Source: Rhodobacter sp. (GTDB lineage: Bacteria; Pseudomonadota; Alphaproteobacteria; Rhodobacterales; Rhodobacteraceae). Taken from it: 42,216 nucleotides of DNA. Where the stretch lies: positions 1-42,216 of the forward strand of contig JADCEN010000075.1 in NCBI GenBank assembly GCA_020250175.1, in the 5' to 3' direction. The translations under genes and the position numbers were made by a program. The notes below the pieces were generated by a model that worked only from the letters and a program-made list of their open reading frames with translations, made no database searches and was not told where the DNA came from. The first letter of the stretch is position 1. Each line of letters begins with the position of its first letter. Below are positions 25,443 to 33,572 of this stretch, one piece after another.

Positions 25443-26075
25443 TCAACCACCGCGCCCCTCCACCCAGTTCGCAACAATCAACCCGGGCAAACGGTCCGCC
25501 GCCCGCTCGGCATCTCGCGCCAGATCCAGCCGCTTCGGCAGCTTGACCTGCGGCACCAGCAGGAAGATCGGCGCTGTGACGACGCCCCGGCCCGTTTTCG
25601 ACCGGGAAGCCACGGCGCGGCCTTTGGTGTTAAGCCGCCCTTCGGCCACCAGCAGGCTTGGACCCCGGCGGCGGTAGATGAACCGCAGGCGCAAACCTGT
25701 GCGGCGTTCCCATTCGCCGGGGGTGATCCGACCGCCGCGCGTGGATTTGCCCGCCGCTGGTGTGGGGATCGCCAGCCAGAAGCCGTTCTTCGAGCGGATC
25801 AGCGGGCCGGTGTCATGCGCGCCGATGATCACCGGGGCGTTTGACCAGACCAGCGCGGCCGCGTTCAGGCTTTCGCCGGATTTCGGGAAACTGGCCGAGC
25901 GGATCGAGTTGGCGAGGCGCGTGCCCAACCCCGCGCCGGTGATCTGGGTGCGCCAGGCGGATTTCAAGCCGGTGCCAGCCTCGCGCATGGCGGCGGTGAC
26001 AGCGCGTTCTCCCGCTGCGACCTCGGCGGCCATCAGGGCGACGATGTCCGGATCGATGGCGAGTTTCAGTTTCAC
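25443..26075 (-). CDS. DUF6441-type phage minor tail/connector protein
   Basis: 210 residues (MKLKLAIDPDIVALMAAEVA). An N-terminal helical part has the pattern GTGLKSAWRTQITGAGLGTR. A basic middle section (RRTGLRLRFIYRRRGPSLLV) and a C-terminal block VTAPIFLLVPQVKLPKRLDL follow. These fit the DUF6441 family of phage proteins that sits where HK97 gp10-like neck proteins are found. A role in head-tail completion is inferred from position between the joining protein and the tail terminator. Its ATG overlaps the previous stop. Confidence 0.7.
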   Translation of the reverse strand: MKLKLAIDPDIVALMAAEVAAGERAVTAAMREAGTGLKSAWRTQITGAGLGTRLANSIRSASFPKSGESLNAAALVWSNAPVIIGAHDTGPLIRSKNGFWLAIPTPAAGKSTRGGRITPGEWERRTGLRLRFIYRRRGPSLLVAEGRLNTKGRAVASRSKTGRGVVTAPIFLLVPQVKLPKRLDLARDAERAADRLPGLIVANWVEGRGG

Positions 26076-26383
26076 GCTGGCCTCAAATCGACGGTCCAGA
26101 CCAGCCGCTCGTGATCACGGACGGGCTCCCCCTGAATGAGGAAGGCGTCACCGTCGATCTCGATGCAGTCACCTGGGCGCGGGTTGGGTACCTCGGCCAC
26201 ACGCAGGTCGATGCGGGTGGTTTCTGACCAGAGCCGCGCATCGCCGAAGTCGGTGACCGCATCAGCTCGCCGGGCGACGACGCGCACCAGAACGGGCGCG
26301 CCGCCATCGGCGATGTAGACCGCGTCGCGCCCCATGTTCGGATCGGCGAAAAGCGCGCCGACGGCGGCGGTGAAGGCAGACAT
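26072..26383 (-). CDS. Phage head-tail joining protein (gpFII-like)
   Basis: 103 residues from the ATG at 26383 (MSAFTAAVGALFADPNMGRD). The family signature is an N-terminal short helix with LFADPNMGRDAVY, then strands VLVRVVARRADAVTDFG and LRVAEVPNPRPGDCIEIDGD. Small beta-barrel proteins of this type bind the connector and provide the platform for tails. The start overlaps the last base of the DUF2190 stop region and the end overlaps the DUF6441 start, so all three are translationally coupled. A long frame upstream (to 27004) is not coding. Confidence 0.8.
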   Translation of the reverse strand: MSAFTAAVGALFADPNMGRDAVYIADGGAPVLVRVVARRADAVTDFGDARLWSETTRIDLRVAEVPNPRPGDCIEIDGDAFLIQGEPVRDHERLVWTVDLRPA

Positions 26384-26718
26384 CAAAACGCGCCGTTCAG
26401 ACGCACCCGGCCGATCAGGTCGGTGGCCCCGCCTGCGACAGCCTCGGTTGCCACGCCGATCAGGGTGTTCGAGGTCAGGGTCTTGGTCGTGTTCTTCGCC
26501 GTGTTGTCCCAGTAGATCTTGTCGCCAGCAGCCCATGCCTGCGAGGCGACCTTCTTCAGATCGTAGACGCCCTCGACTGCGGTCTCGACCGCTTCGCCAA
26601 GGGCGGCGGTGCCAGAAGCGACGCCGAAGATGGCACCGACGAGGAGGCCATCGCCTGATGCTACGGCATAGGGCGCGATCAGGGTGATGGTATTGCCGGG
26701 CTGGACGTAGTTCTTCAT
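26383..26718 (-). CDS. DUF2190-family capsid-associated protein
   Basis: 111 residues (MKNYVQPGNTITLIAPYAVA...). The DUF2190 pattern is complete: an initial strand, then SGDGLLVGAIFGVASGTAAL and VEGVYDLKKVASQAWAAGDK, then IYWDNTAKNTT and a final IGVATEAVAGGATDLIGRVR. In related phages these proteins trimerise on the capsid surface as decoration or cement, or occur near the capsid gene as fibre-like parts. AAAGGAC lies upstream. It follows the capsid fusion gene, separated by a strong hairpin (26745-26770). Confidence 0.85.
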   Translation of the reverse strand: MKNYVQPGNTITLIAPYAVASGDGLLVGAIFGVASGTAALGEAVETAVEGVYDLKKVASQAWAAGDKIYWDNTAKNTTKTLTSNTLIGVATEAVAGGATDLIGRVRLNGAF

Positions 26719-26744
26719 CGCGGATGTCCTTTCGCGAACATGGA

Positions 26745-26770
26745 GACAGGCGGCGCGAGGGCCGCCTGTC
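26745..26770 (-). terminator. Strong hairpin after the capsid gene (attenuator)
   Basis: GACAGGCGGC (26745-26754) and GCCGCCTGTC (26761-26770) are perfect 10-base arms with a 6-base loop, about 30 bases past the capsid stop and 27 before the next start. No U-run follows. It probably protects capsid mRNA or reduces read-through. Confidence 0.55.
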
Positions 26771-26798
26771 AGGGTTCAGGTGATGGGATTGTCGCGGC

Positions 26799-28832
26799 TT
26801 AAGCGCCGGGATTTCGGTAAAGACCGCGCCAGTCGATGGCCTTGGCGCCGAAGTCGAGGCGGCACTTGATCTCGACGCCGTCGACATCGAAGCCGTTGCG
26901 GGTCTCGACGTAGGCACCCTGCTGGCCCTCCAGATAGGCATATTCGATGGTGTCGATCTGGTTCGGGCTGGCCGCGAGATACCAGGCGGTCGGGCTCGCG
27001 GCATCGAGGCGCGGTTCGCTGATCGGGCTCAGCGAGCGGATCGACTGCGGTACCACGGTGGCGGGCGTGGCGGGAACAAGGTTCTGGGCCACAAGCTGCT
27101 CGGCCCTGAGTTCCAGCGCGGCGGGCACGATCAGGAAGGCGGGGCGGATGTTCAGGACGGTCTTCTTGTCGAAGCCGGTCTGCAGCGCCATGGCCGCCCG
27201 GGCCGCCCCCACCGCGTCGACCGCCAGCGCGGTGCCGGTCGCGGCCAGGTTCTTGTGGGTGGTATGGAACAGCGCGTTGCCGTCGGCCATCGCCGGGTTG
27301 GCGGTGATGATGCCCCAGACCACATCGCTTTCCAGCTGCGCGATGGAGTTGCCATACATCGCCGGGATCCGGGTGAAGGCATCCAGATCGTCGTTGATCA
27401 GCGTCTGACGGGTAATCGCGACCACGCGGCCATAGGTCTTGACCTTGTAGCTTTCCTTGCTCTCGCCGAGCGTGCCGCGCTTGAACTCGCCGCTTTCGCC
27501 AACCTCCAGAAGCTGGGGGGCCTCGCCCAGCTGGACACGGTGCATGGACTTGAAGTCGGTGGCCAGCACCTGGCGGCAGAACAGCATGAAGGTGCGGGGA
27601 TAGGTCTCGTAGGCCTGCCGCAGGGTCTTGTTGGTGACGGCCGACAGGATTTCGGGGAAGTCGGAGGTCGAATGCAGCGAGCGCGTCGCCACCTCGTCGC
27701 GCGACAGACCCCGCGTGTTCACCCCGGCATTGGTCAGGCTTTCGCGCGCCAGTTCGAGGAGCGACATGCCGCGGAATTGGCGGGCAGAGTCGTCCAGTTG
27801 GAACAGCGTCGGGCTGTAGCGGTGCAACAGCGCATTGGCCACGGCGTCGCGTCGGGTCACGCGTTCATCCCGGCCGCCGAGCGGGATCGACACATGTGGG
27901 AAGGTCCGGGTCTCGTCCGACCTGGCGGCAACCTGGTCGAGGATCAAGCGGCGGGATTCATCGACGGTGACACCGCATTTCACCAGATCCTCGGCAAAGC
28001 CGCGCTCGAGGTTCAGGCGACCTGCCAGATCGTAGATGGTGGAGACGCGGTCGCGTTCACCCTCGCGGGCCCGGGTGGCGATGGCTTCGGTGTCGGGCGG
28101 GGTCGCCGGGGTGGCCTGCGGCAGCGCGCGCGTCTCGACGGCGCGGGCCTGCGGTTCGGAAGCGGGATTGGTGGGGTCGGTCATCTGGGTTTCCTCGGTC
28201 GCATGGGGTTCGGCGGCCGCTGCGGCCGGGGTCGGGGTCGGGTTGGTCATCGGGGATGCTCCTTGTCGGGTGTTGGAAGCGTCCCGGCGATGAAGGACGC
28301 AGTCGTGAAGAGGTTGCTGGGCGCGGAAACCGGCGGCGGGGTCGGCCCCGACCGGCACGGCGGAGACCTCGAAGGGCGTCCAATCGACCGCGCGCCACAA
28401 CTCGCGGCCGCCATCGGGCTTGGAGACCTCAAAGCGGTGGACCTGGTAGCCGATGGAAACCGCCCGAATGTGCCCGGCCTGAATGTCGCGCCAGATCGGC
28501 TCGACATCGTCGCGTTCGGAGATGCGGACCAGCGCGATGCCCCTGCCGTTTTCAAGGCGGGCGGAACCGGGGACGACGGAGCCGATGACGGCATCAAGCG
28601 CGCCCAACTCATGCACCTTCAGGAACGGCGCACCCGCGTTCAGCCGTTCCAGCCGCACATGGGTGGGATCGAGGCTGAGTTCCTCGTCATAAGGCTCACC
28701 GAAGAAGCTGGCGCGGCGGACGCGGGCCCCGGCCGACCAGACCACCTCGACGGTGCGGGCGGTCGCATCAGCCGTGTTCGGCGCAAGCTCCGCCGTCCGG
28801 CGCATGGCCGGCAGTTCGATCATCGTGTCCAT
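26799..28832 (-). CDS. Prohead protease / major capsid protein fusion
   Basis: 677 residues combining two head functions. Residues about 15-190 form an HK97-type (S78) prohead protease: LNAGAPFLKVHELGALDAVI has the early His, and AGHIRAVSIGYQVHRFEV has the catalytic Ser region. A Pro/Ala/Thr-rich linker (about 195-250) and a helical scaffold-like region follow. The C-terminal ~340 residues fit the Mu gpT-like major capsid fold (MSLLELARESLTNAGVNTRG, ESYKVKTYGRVVAITRQTLI, AYLEGQQGAYVETRNGFDVD). The start at 28832 was chosen just before the portal stop; the frame upstream is not coding. An internal start at 28250 may also yield the capsid part alone. Confidence 0.88.
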   Translation of the reverse strand: MDTMIELPAMRRTAELAPNTADATARTVEVVWSAGARVRRASFFGEPYDEELSLDPTHVRLERLNAGAPFLKVHELGALDAVIGSVVPGSARLENGRGIALVRISERDDVEPIWRDIQAGHIRAVSIGYQVHRFEVSKPDGGRELWRAVDWTPFEVSAVPVGADPAAGFRAQQPLHDCVLHRRDASNTRQGASPMTNPTPTPAAAAAEPHATEETQMTDPTNPASEPQARAVETRALPQATPATPPDTEAIATRAREGERDRVSTIYDLAGRLNLERGFAEDLVKCGVTVDESRRLILDQVAARSDETRTFPHVSIPLGGRDERVTRRDAVANALLHRYSPTLFQLDDSARQFRGMSLLELARESLTNAGVNTRGLSRDEVATRSLHSTSDFPEILSAVTNKTLRQAYETYPRTFMLFCRQVLATDFKSMHRVQLGEAPQLLEVGESGEFKRGTLGESKESYKVKTYGRVVAITRQTLINDDLDAFTRIPAMYGNSIAQLESDVVWGIITANPAMADGNALFHTTHKNLAATGTALAVDAVGAARAAMALQTGFDKKTVLNIRPAFLIVPAALELRAEQLVAQNLVPATPATVVPQSIRSLSPISEPRLDAASPTAWYLAASPNQIDTIEYAYLEGQQGAYVETRNGFDVDGVEIKCRLDFGAKAIDWRGLYRNPGA
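28250..28264 (-). promoter_or_regulatory. Internal ribosome site and start within the protease-capsid fusion
   Basis: AAGGAG (28264-28259) lies 8 bases before an in-frame ATG (28250-28248), codon 195 of the fusion, at the protease/linker border. It is as good a Shine-Dalgarno as any in the operon. Translation from here would give a 483-residue scaffold-capsid product beginning MTNPTPTPAAAAAEP. Confidence 0.55.
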
Positions 28833-28836
28833 GGGG

Positions 28837-30381
28837 TCAGTCCTGTTGGGCGGTGCCGGGTTCCGCCGGGTCATTTTCGGGGTCGGCGACCGGATCGCTG
28901 GCGGGGTCACTGGCCAGGTCACTCGTTTGCGCGCTGCCGGTTTTCGTGACGCGGCGCGGATCGCTGTCGAGGACGAGGCCGAGGGCATCCAGCTTGGCAT
29001 TGGTCGCGGCGATTTCCGCCAGCACGGCATCCGGGTTTCGACCCTGCCGGGCGATCACCTCGGCCAGTGTCATGGTGCCCGAGCGGATCGACAGCAGGTT
29101 GGCCATTGCGTCCTTCTGCGGATCGACCGCTTCGAACTTCGGCGGCGACCATTCGACCGGCACGTCCGGCGTCGGGATCTGGCCCGCTGCCCAGGCGGCC
29201 TCGGTGAACCAGCGCCACACCGGGGCACAGAACATCGGAATGAACAGCTGCCACTGCACGGCGTCGATCTGGCGGCGGAACTCGACCAGCCCCGCCCGGA
29301 TCGAGGAATAGTTGACCTGGCTGAGATCGCCGGTCAGCAATTCATAGGGCACCCGGAACCCGGCCGAGATCGTGTGCAGGCTGGCCCGCTTGTATTCGCC
29401 ATAGCCGCCGGTGGCCGAAGGCTGGTTGAAACGGATGTCCTTGCCGCCGCGCGCGTAGGCAATCAGCCCCGGCTCGAACTGCTCAACCCGGTTGCCGTCG
29501 GCATCGACCACGGTGGGCGCGATGCCCTGCTGGGATTCGTCATCGCCAAAGACGATGGCGGTGACGCAGGCTTCGGTCTTCTTGCGGACCAGTTCCGCTA
29601 CCTCGTAATCGTCGAGATCGCGCAAGGACCGGATCACCGGCGCGCCCCACGGAACCCCGCGCGCCTGCGTGCGCTGCTTTTCATAGACATGGGCAATCTC
29701 GGTCGAAGGGACCGGGCGGCTGTCCAGACCGCCGCGCAAGGCTCCATGCGCATCGCCGGGGTGTTCCGGGTGCAGCCAGTAGGCCCGGCGTTTTCCGACC
29801 GGGTCGAATTCGATGCCCTGGACGATACGACCCGCGCCAACGTTGCTGGACTTGGTGGCGTCGAGGAAGTCCGCCTCCAGCACCTGCAATTGCAGCGGCA
29901 CTGCCAGACCATCGCTTGCCCGCCGCAGACGGCGGCGCACCAGCGCCTCGCCCGCCTCAACCATTTCCCGGCAGATCAGCGTCTGAAGCCCGTAGAAATC
30001 CAGCTGGCCATCGGCATCGCAATCTGCCGTCCAGCGGGTGAACAGCGCATCGACCTTGCGGTCCAGCTTGTCATCGCCGCTCGCGGCCCGGGGCATGATG
30101 CCGCTACCCACGATGTTATTGACCAGCACCGCCACCGCCTTGGCCGCATGCGGGTTATTGCGGACGAGATCGCGCATCCGGTCGCGCAAGAGCGCCCCGG
30201 CGACACCGATCTCGGTGTCCGCCGAGGACCCCGGTGCCCGCCACCCGTCCGTCCGCCGTCCCTTGGACGCGCCGTCATAGCCGCGTGTCAGGGTCTCGAA
30301 GGCCTGCCGTGCCAGCACGCGCCGGGCCGCCATGCGCGGGGCGACCGAGGCGATGGCGTGGTCCATCCAGTTGGCGGGCAT
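28837..30381 (-). CDS. Phage portal protein, lambda gpB family
   Basis: 514 residues. The N-terminal helical region has RTDGWRAPGSSADTEIG and LRDRMRDLVRNNPHAAKAVA (lambda-type portal start). The stem/wing region has LQLQVLEADFLDATKSSNVG and GIEFDPVGKRRAYWLHPEHP. The late block is VPYELLTGDLSQVNYSSIRA, characteristic of this family, with FRRQIDAVQWQLFIPMFCAP. It forms the dodecameric channel for DNA packaging. The ATG overlaps the GpW-type stop (ATGA). The tail is low-complexity acidic (repeats of SDPASDPVADPENDPAE). Confidence 0.92.
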   Translation of the reverse strand: MPANWMDHAIASVAPRMAARRVLARQAFETLTRGYDGASKGRRTDGWRAPGSSADTEIGVAGALLRDRMRDLVRNNPHAAKAVAVLVNNIVGSGIMPRAASGDDKLDRKVDALFTRWTADCDADGQLDFYGLQTLICREMVEAGEALVRRRLRRASDGLAVPLQLQVLEADFLDATKSSNVGAGRIVQGIEFDPVGKRRAYWLHPEHPGDAHGALRGGLDSRPVPSTEIAHVYEKQRTQARGVPWGAPVIRSLRDLDDYEVAELVRKKTEACVTAIVFGDDESQQGIAPTVVDADGNRVEQFEPGLIAYARGGKDIRFNQPSATGGYGEYKRASLHTISAGFRVPYELLTGDLSQVNYSSIRAGLVEFRRQIDAVQWQLFIPMFCAPVWRWFTEAAWAAGQIPTPDVPVEWSPPKFEAVDPQKDAMANLLSIRSGTMTLAEVIARQGRNPDAVLAEIAATNAKLDALGLVLDSDPRRVTKTGSAQTSDLASDPASDPVADPENDPAEPGTAQQD

Positions 30382-30590
30382 CAGCGATCCCCGCGTGAGA
30401 AGCCCGCCAGCCCGGCAACGGGCAGCGGCCGGGTCGTTCCGGCGATGGCCCGTTCGATGGTCCGAATGCGGCCCAGAAGATCCTCTGCCGAGCCGTAATC
30501 CACCGACTTGCCGTCATAGCTGACCCGCGTCGTACCGCTGGCATAGGCCCGGCGCAGGGCTGCGAGTTCGGTTTCCGTCCAATCTGCCAT
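30381..30590 (-). CDS. Head-tail connector, GpW family
   Basis: 69 residues (MADWTETELAALRRAYASGT). The GpW pattern is an N-terminal helix, then TRVSYDGKSVDYGSAEDLLG as a beta hairpin and second helix. Lambda gpW is 68 residues and joins the portal region to gpFII. It lies between the large terminase and portal, exactly as in lambda. The start at 30590 is chosen by family length; a longer frame upstream overlaps terminase and is not supported. Ends overlap on both sides or nearly so. Confidence 0.88.
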   Translation of the reverse strand: MADWTETELAALRRAYASGTTRVSYDGKSVDYGSAEDLLGRIRTIERAIAGTTRPLPVAGLAGFSRGDR

Positions 30591-30591
30591 G

Positions 30592-32598
30592 TCAGAACCA
30601 TCCTCCGCGTCGGCCAAGCCAATCCGACTGTCGTTTTCCCTGGGGTGCGGCTTGCGGCCGGTTGACCCGCCCCGCACCATCGATTTCCGTTGGCGCCGCC
30701 CCGAGTTGATCTTCGAGATCGCGCCATTTCTCGTCGGTCCAGCGATCCGCGCCCGCGATCCAGGCGGCGGCGCGGGCATAGACCCGGCAATCCAGCGCCT
30801 CGTTGCGTTCGCGCAGCTTCTGCCATTCCAGCCGGGCAAAGCCGCGCTTGGTGCGCACCGTCACCAGCTGTTCGGCCACGAACTGCTTCAGCCATTCGTT
30901 CTCGACCCAATGCGGCAGATGCACCGAGCCGGGCGGGAACGCGGCCCCGTCGGCCATGTCCTCCTCGGTCGGCCGCGCCAGCCGCAGGAAGCGATAAGTC
31001 TCGGCCTTGAAGGTCGACACCGCCACGGTCCAGAGCCGCGCGCCGCGCCGCAGACGTTTGCCGCCCTCGGTCGCGTCGACAAAGGTCGGCCCCGAGACCG
31101 GGCTGGAGCGATTGAACCCCTCGACACCCTTGACCGGCGATACCTGCCCAAACCCCTGCGCCCGCGACCAGGAATAGACCGCCGGGGCCTCGTAGCCGGT
31201 GTCGATGGCAAGCCGCGCGATCCGCAGATGCGCCCCGCGTTCGTGAGCCCAGGACCTGTCCAGCAGCGCCGTCAGTTCCGACCACGCATCATGCCGATCC
31301 GGCCCGCCCTCGATCACGATATGATCGACCAGCCAGCTTTCGAGCCCGCGACCCCAAGCCCAAACGTCGACTTCGATCCGGTCCTTCTGCACATCGGCCC
31401 CGGCAGTCAGGAACAGCCCACCCGCAGGGACCGTGCCGGATTTCCAGCGCTCGCGACGGTCATAGAGCCGCTGCCAGTCGGGAGCTTCGCCGGTTTCGAC
31501 CCATGTTTCGCCGAGGATCGTGTTGCGGAAGGCCTTGATCGCCTCGTCCGACCCTTGGGCCGCTTCCCATGACCGCACGATCCGTTCCCAACTCAACCAG
31601 CCAATCGGCGAGTAGAGCGCCGAGAGGTGATACCCGACCGTGGTCGGATCGGCGGCAACGGCAGTCGCGCGCCATTCGCCAGCCTCCAGCATCGCCGTCT
31701 TGTGATGCTCGCCGATGGGCTGGTCACAACCCTCGCAATGATATTCTGCGGTTTCCGGCTTGCCCTTTTGCCAGCGCAGCCGGTCGAATTTCAGCCACTG
31801 CATCGCCCCGCAATGCGGGCATGGCACGAAGAACCGACGCTGGTCGGACGCCTCGTATTCCCGTTCGATCCGGCTCAGCCCCCGGATGGTGGGGGTTGAG
31901 ACCAGGAAGACCTTGCGCCGATGGGCAAAGGTCAGCGACCGCGCCTCGGCCAGCGTCACCGGATCGCCTTCCTCGTCGGCCGAGGCCGGATAGGCGTCGA
32001 CCTCGTCCAGAAAGATGTAGCGCGCCGGGGTCGAGCGCAGCCCGACCGCCGAGTTCGCCCCGGTCATGATCAGGATGCCGCCCGCGAATTCCTTGGACAG
32101 CATGGTGTTGCCAGCATCGCGCGAACGCGCCGGTTTGACCCGGTCCCGCAGGTCCGGGCTTTCGTCGATCAGCGGGTCAATCCGCTGGCGCGAGTTGCGT
32201 TTGGCCAGTTCCACGGTCGGCTGGACCGCGAGCATCGGCCCCGGCGCCTGGTGAATGGCAAAGCCGATCCAGTTGTTGCCAGCCTCGGTCGCGCCGACCT
32301 GTGCCGCCTTCATGAAGACGATGCGCTGCATCACATCGCCGGGCGACAGCCGATCCATGATCTCGCGCATGTAGGGCGTGCGCGCGGTGCGATAGCGCCC
32401 CGGTTCTGCCGAGGCGCGACCCGACAGCATCCGGTGCCGATCCGCCCATTGCGAAACGGTCAGATCGGGATCGGGCGTCAGTCCAGCGCCCCAAGTGCGC
32501 AGGATCTCCACCGCGCCGTCGAAATCCGTCAGGTCGTCGCCAGTTTCACCTGAAGTCAGGCTGGACCTCGGCAAGTTCGTCGAGGTGGGCACGGACAT
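30592..32598 (-). CDS. Terminase large subunit, GpA family
   Basis: 668-residue packaging motor and nuclease. The ATPase A-motif-like loop is KAAQVGATEAGNNW (97-110) and Walker B is YIFLDEVDAYP (194-204). A zinc-finger-like pair of CxxC motifs (C260/C263, C288/C291) is typical of GpA-type terminases. The C-terminal half holds the nuclease region (FLTAGADVQKDRIEVDVWAW, RLAIDTGYEAP). It binds the small subunit and cuts the DNA; lambda-type GpA members make cos ends. It overlaps the end of the small-terminase gene by about 50 bases. Confidence 0.93.
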   Translation of the reverse strand: MSVPTSTNLPRSSLTSGETGDDLTDFDGAVEILRTWGAGLTPDPDLTVSQWADRHRMLSGRASAEPGRYRTARTPYMREIMDRLSPGDVMQRIVFMKAAQVGATEAGNNWIGFAIHQAPGPMLAVQPTVELAKRNSRQRIDPLIDESPDLRDRVKPARSRDAGNTMLSKEFAGGILIMTGANSAVGLRSTPARYIFLDEVDAYPASADEEGDPVTLAEARSLTFAHRRKVFLVSTPTIRGLSRIEREYEASDQRRFFVPCPHCGAMQWLKFDRLRWQKGKPETAEYHCEGCDQPIGEHHKTAMLEAGEWRATAVAADPTTVGYHLSALYSPIGWLSWERIVRSWEAAQGSDEAIKAFRNTILGETWVETGEAPDWQRLYDRRERWKSGTVPAGGLFLTAGADVQKDRIEVDVWAWGRGLESWLVDHIVIEGGPDRHDAWSELTALLDRSWAHERGAHLRIARLAIDTGYEAPAVYSWSRAQGFGQVSPVKGVEGFNRSSPVSGPTFVDATEGGKRLRRGARLWTVAVSTFKAETYRFLRLARPTEEDMADGAAFPPGSVHLPHWVENEWLKQFVAEQLVTVRTKRGFARLEWQKLRERNEALDCRVYARAAAWIAGADRWTDEKWRDLEDQLGAAPTEIDGAGRVNRPQAAPQGKRQSDWLGRRGGWF

Positions 32599-33148
32599 GT
32601 TTTTCCAAGGCCTTCTGCATCGCGGCCGGTTCCACGCCCAGTTCCGCCGCCATCAGCGCCGACGACCGCGCAGGCCAGTTCACCCAAGCGTCCCGCACCT
32701 CCCGCGCCAACCGGAACACCAGCGACAGCGCGCGTGCCCGCTCGATCAACTCCCCCTTCAGCTTTTGCAGCCTGATCCGCCGCTCCTGCGCCTTCAGCAC
32801 CTCGTTGGCGGTCTTCGCTTGAAGGTACGTCGTGCCGCCACCGACCGCAGGCACCGCCAGACCCTGCTCGCGGAGCGTATCGCCGACAGCAGCAACGGCC
32901 GCCTCGGGCACCGGCTTCAACTTCAGTTCAGGTGGCTTCGTTCGGGGCGCTTTCGCGGCGCCACTGGCGCCACGGTCGCTCCTCACCTTCGACGGGTCGG
33001 TCGTTTCCGCCCGACGCACATCACTGGCCTTGGCATCGATACTGCCATCCGCGAACAGCACAAGCCGCTCGGCGGTCTTCGCCTTCTGGATCGCGCCCCG
33101 CGACAGGCCGACATGCGCGGCGTATTGGCGCTCGCTCATGCCCTGCAT
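32546..33148 (-). CDS. Terminase small subunit (Nu1-like DNA-binding)
   Basis: 200 residues. The N-terminal helix-turn-helix is SERQYAAHVGLSRGAIQKAK. A charged linker (RGASGAAKAPRTKPPELKLK) and a long basic helix follow (QAKTANEVLKAQERRIRLQK). The final helical part WPARSSALMAAELGVEPAAM fits Nu1/terminase small subunits. It recognises the packaging site and hands DNA to GpA. GGAG lies 8 bases before the ATG at 33148. It is the first gene of the structural operon, facing the divergent plus-strand genes at 33260. The promoter is probably in the 110 bases between. Confidence 0.82.
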   Translation of the reverse strand: MQGMSERQYAAHVGLSRGAIQKAKTAERLVLFADGSIDAKASDVRRAETTDPSKVRSDRGASGAAKAPRTKPPELKLKPVPEAAVAAVGDTLREQGLAVPAVGGGTTYLQAKTANEVLKAQERRIRLQKLKGELIERARALSLVFRLAREVRDAWVNWPARSSALMAAELGVEPAAMQKALEKHVRAHLDELAEVQPDFR

Positions 33149-33179
33149 TGGCCGCTCCGATTATCATTCAAAAACATAT

Positions 33180-33198
33180 GCTTATCGAGTTGATAAGC
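33180..33198. promoter_or_regulatory. Inverted repeat in divergent promoter region
   Basis: GCTTATC (33180-33186) and GATAAGC (33192-33198) are perfect arms with a 5-base spacer, between the divergent small-terminase and 33260 genes. Its A+T-rich surroundings suit a promoter/operator. The binding protein is not known. Confidence 0.4.
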
Positions 33199-33259
33199 GT
33201 CCCGGACAGAGCGAACGTGTCTCCACAAGAACGATGCAACTCACCACGGAGCCACCAAG

Positions 33260-33484
33260 ATGACCCGCCGCGCGACCGACAACACGAAAGCCCTCGATGC
33301 CTTCCTCGCCGCCAAGTTCGAGATCGACACGATGCTGGCACGCCTCGCCGCCCTCAGCGCCGACCACTTCGAGACCAGCCCTGACGAGATCCACTGGGGG
33401 CACGTCGGCACTCTGAACCACTACCGCGCCAAGCTGCGCGAGATCACCGACAGCGCCTTCAAGGAAGGCGAACACGCCGATTAA
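33260..33484 (+). CDS. Small conserved helical protein of unknown function
   Basis: 74 residues (MTRRATDNTKALDAFLAAKF), strongly helical, with an acidic end (ITDSAFKEGEHAD). GGAG lies upstream. Its sequence style (EIDTMLARLAALSADHFETS, DEIHWGHVGTLNHYRAKLRE) resembles short proteins often found just upstream of DUF3489 genes in alphaproteobacterial prophages and islands. No domain or function is recognised. It is opposite in strand to the phage operon. Confidence 0.75.
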   Translation: MTRRATDNTKALDAFLAAKFEIDTMLARLAALSADHFETSPDEIHWGHVGTLNHYRAKLREITDSAFKEGEHAD

Positions 33485-33503
33485 CCCAGCCAGCCATCGC
33501 GCC

Positions 33504-33522
33504 AGCCCCGCCCTGCGGGGCT
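33504..33522 (+). terminator. GC-rich hairpin between two small genes
   Basis: AGCCCCG (33504-33510) and CGGGGCT (33516-33522), 5-base loop, between the 74-residue gene and the DUF3489 gene. There is no T-run. It may be an attenuator or just a structured leader for the DUF3489 gene. Confidence 0.4.
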
Positions 33523-33572
33523 TGGCCTCGTAGAAGGGCCCGCATCCCGCGTGCCCCGATACGGAGACGAAG

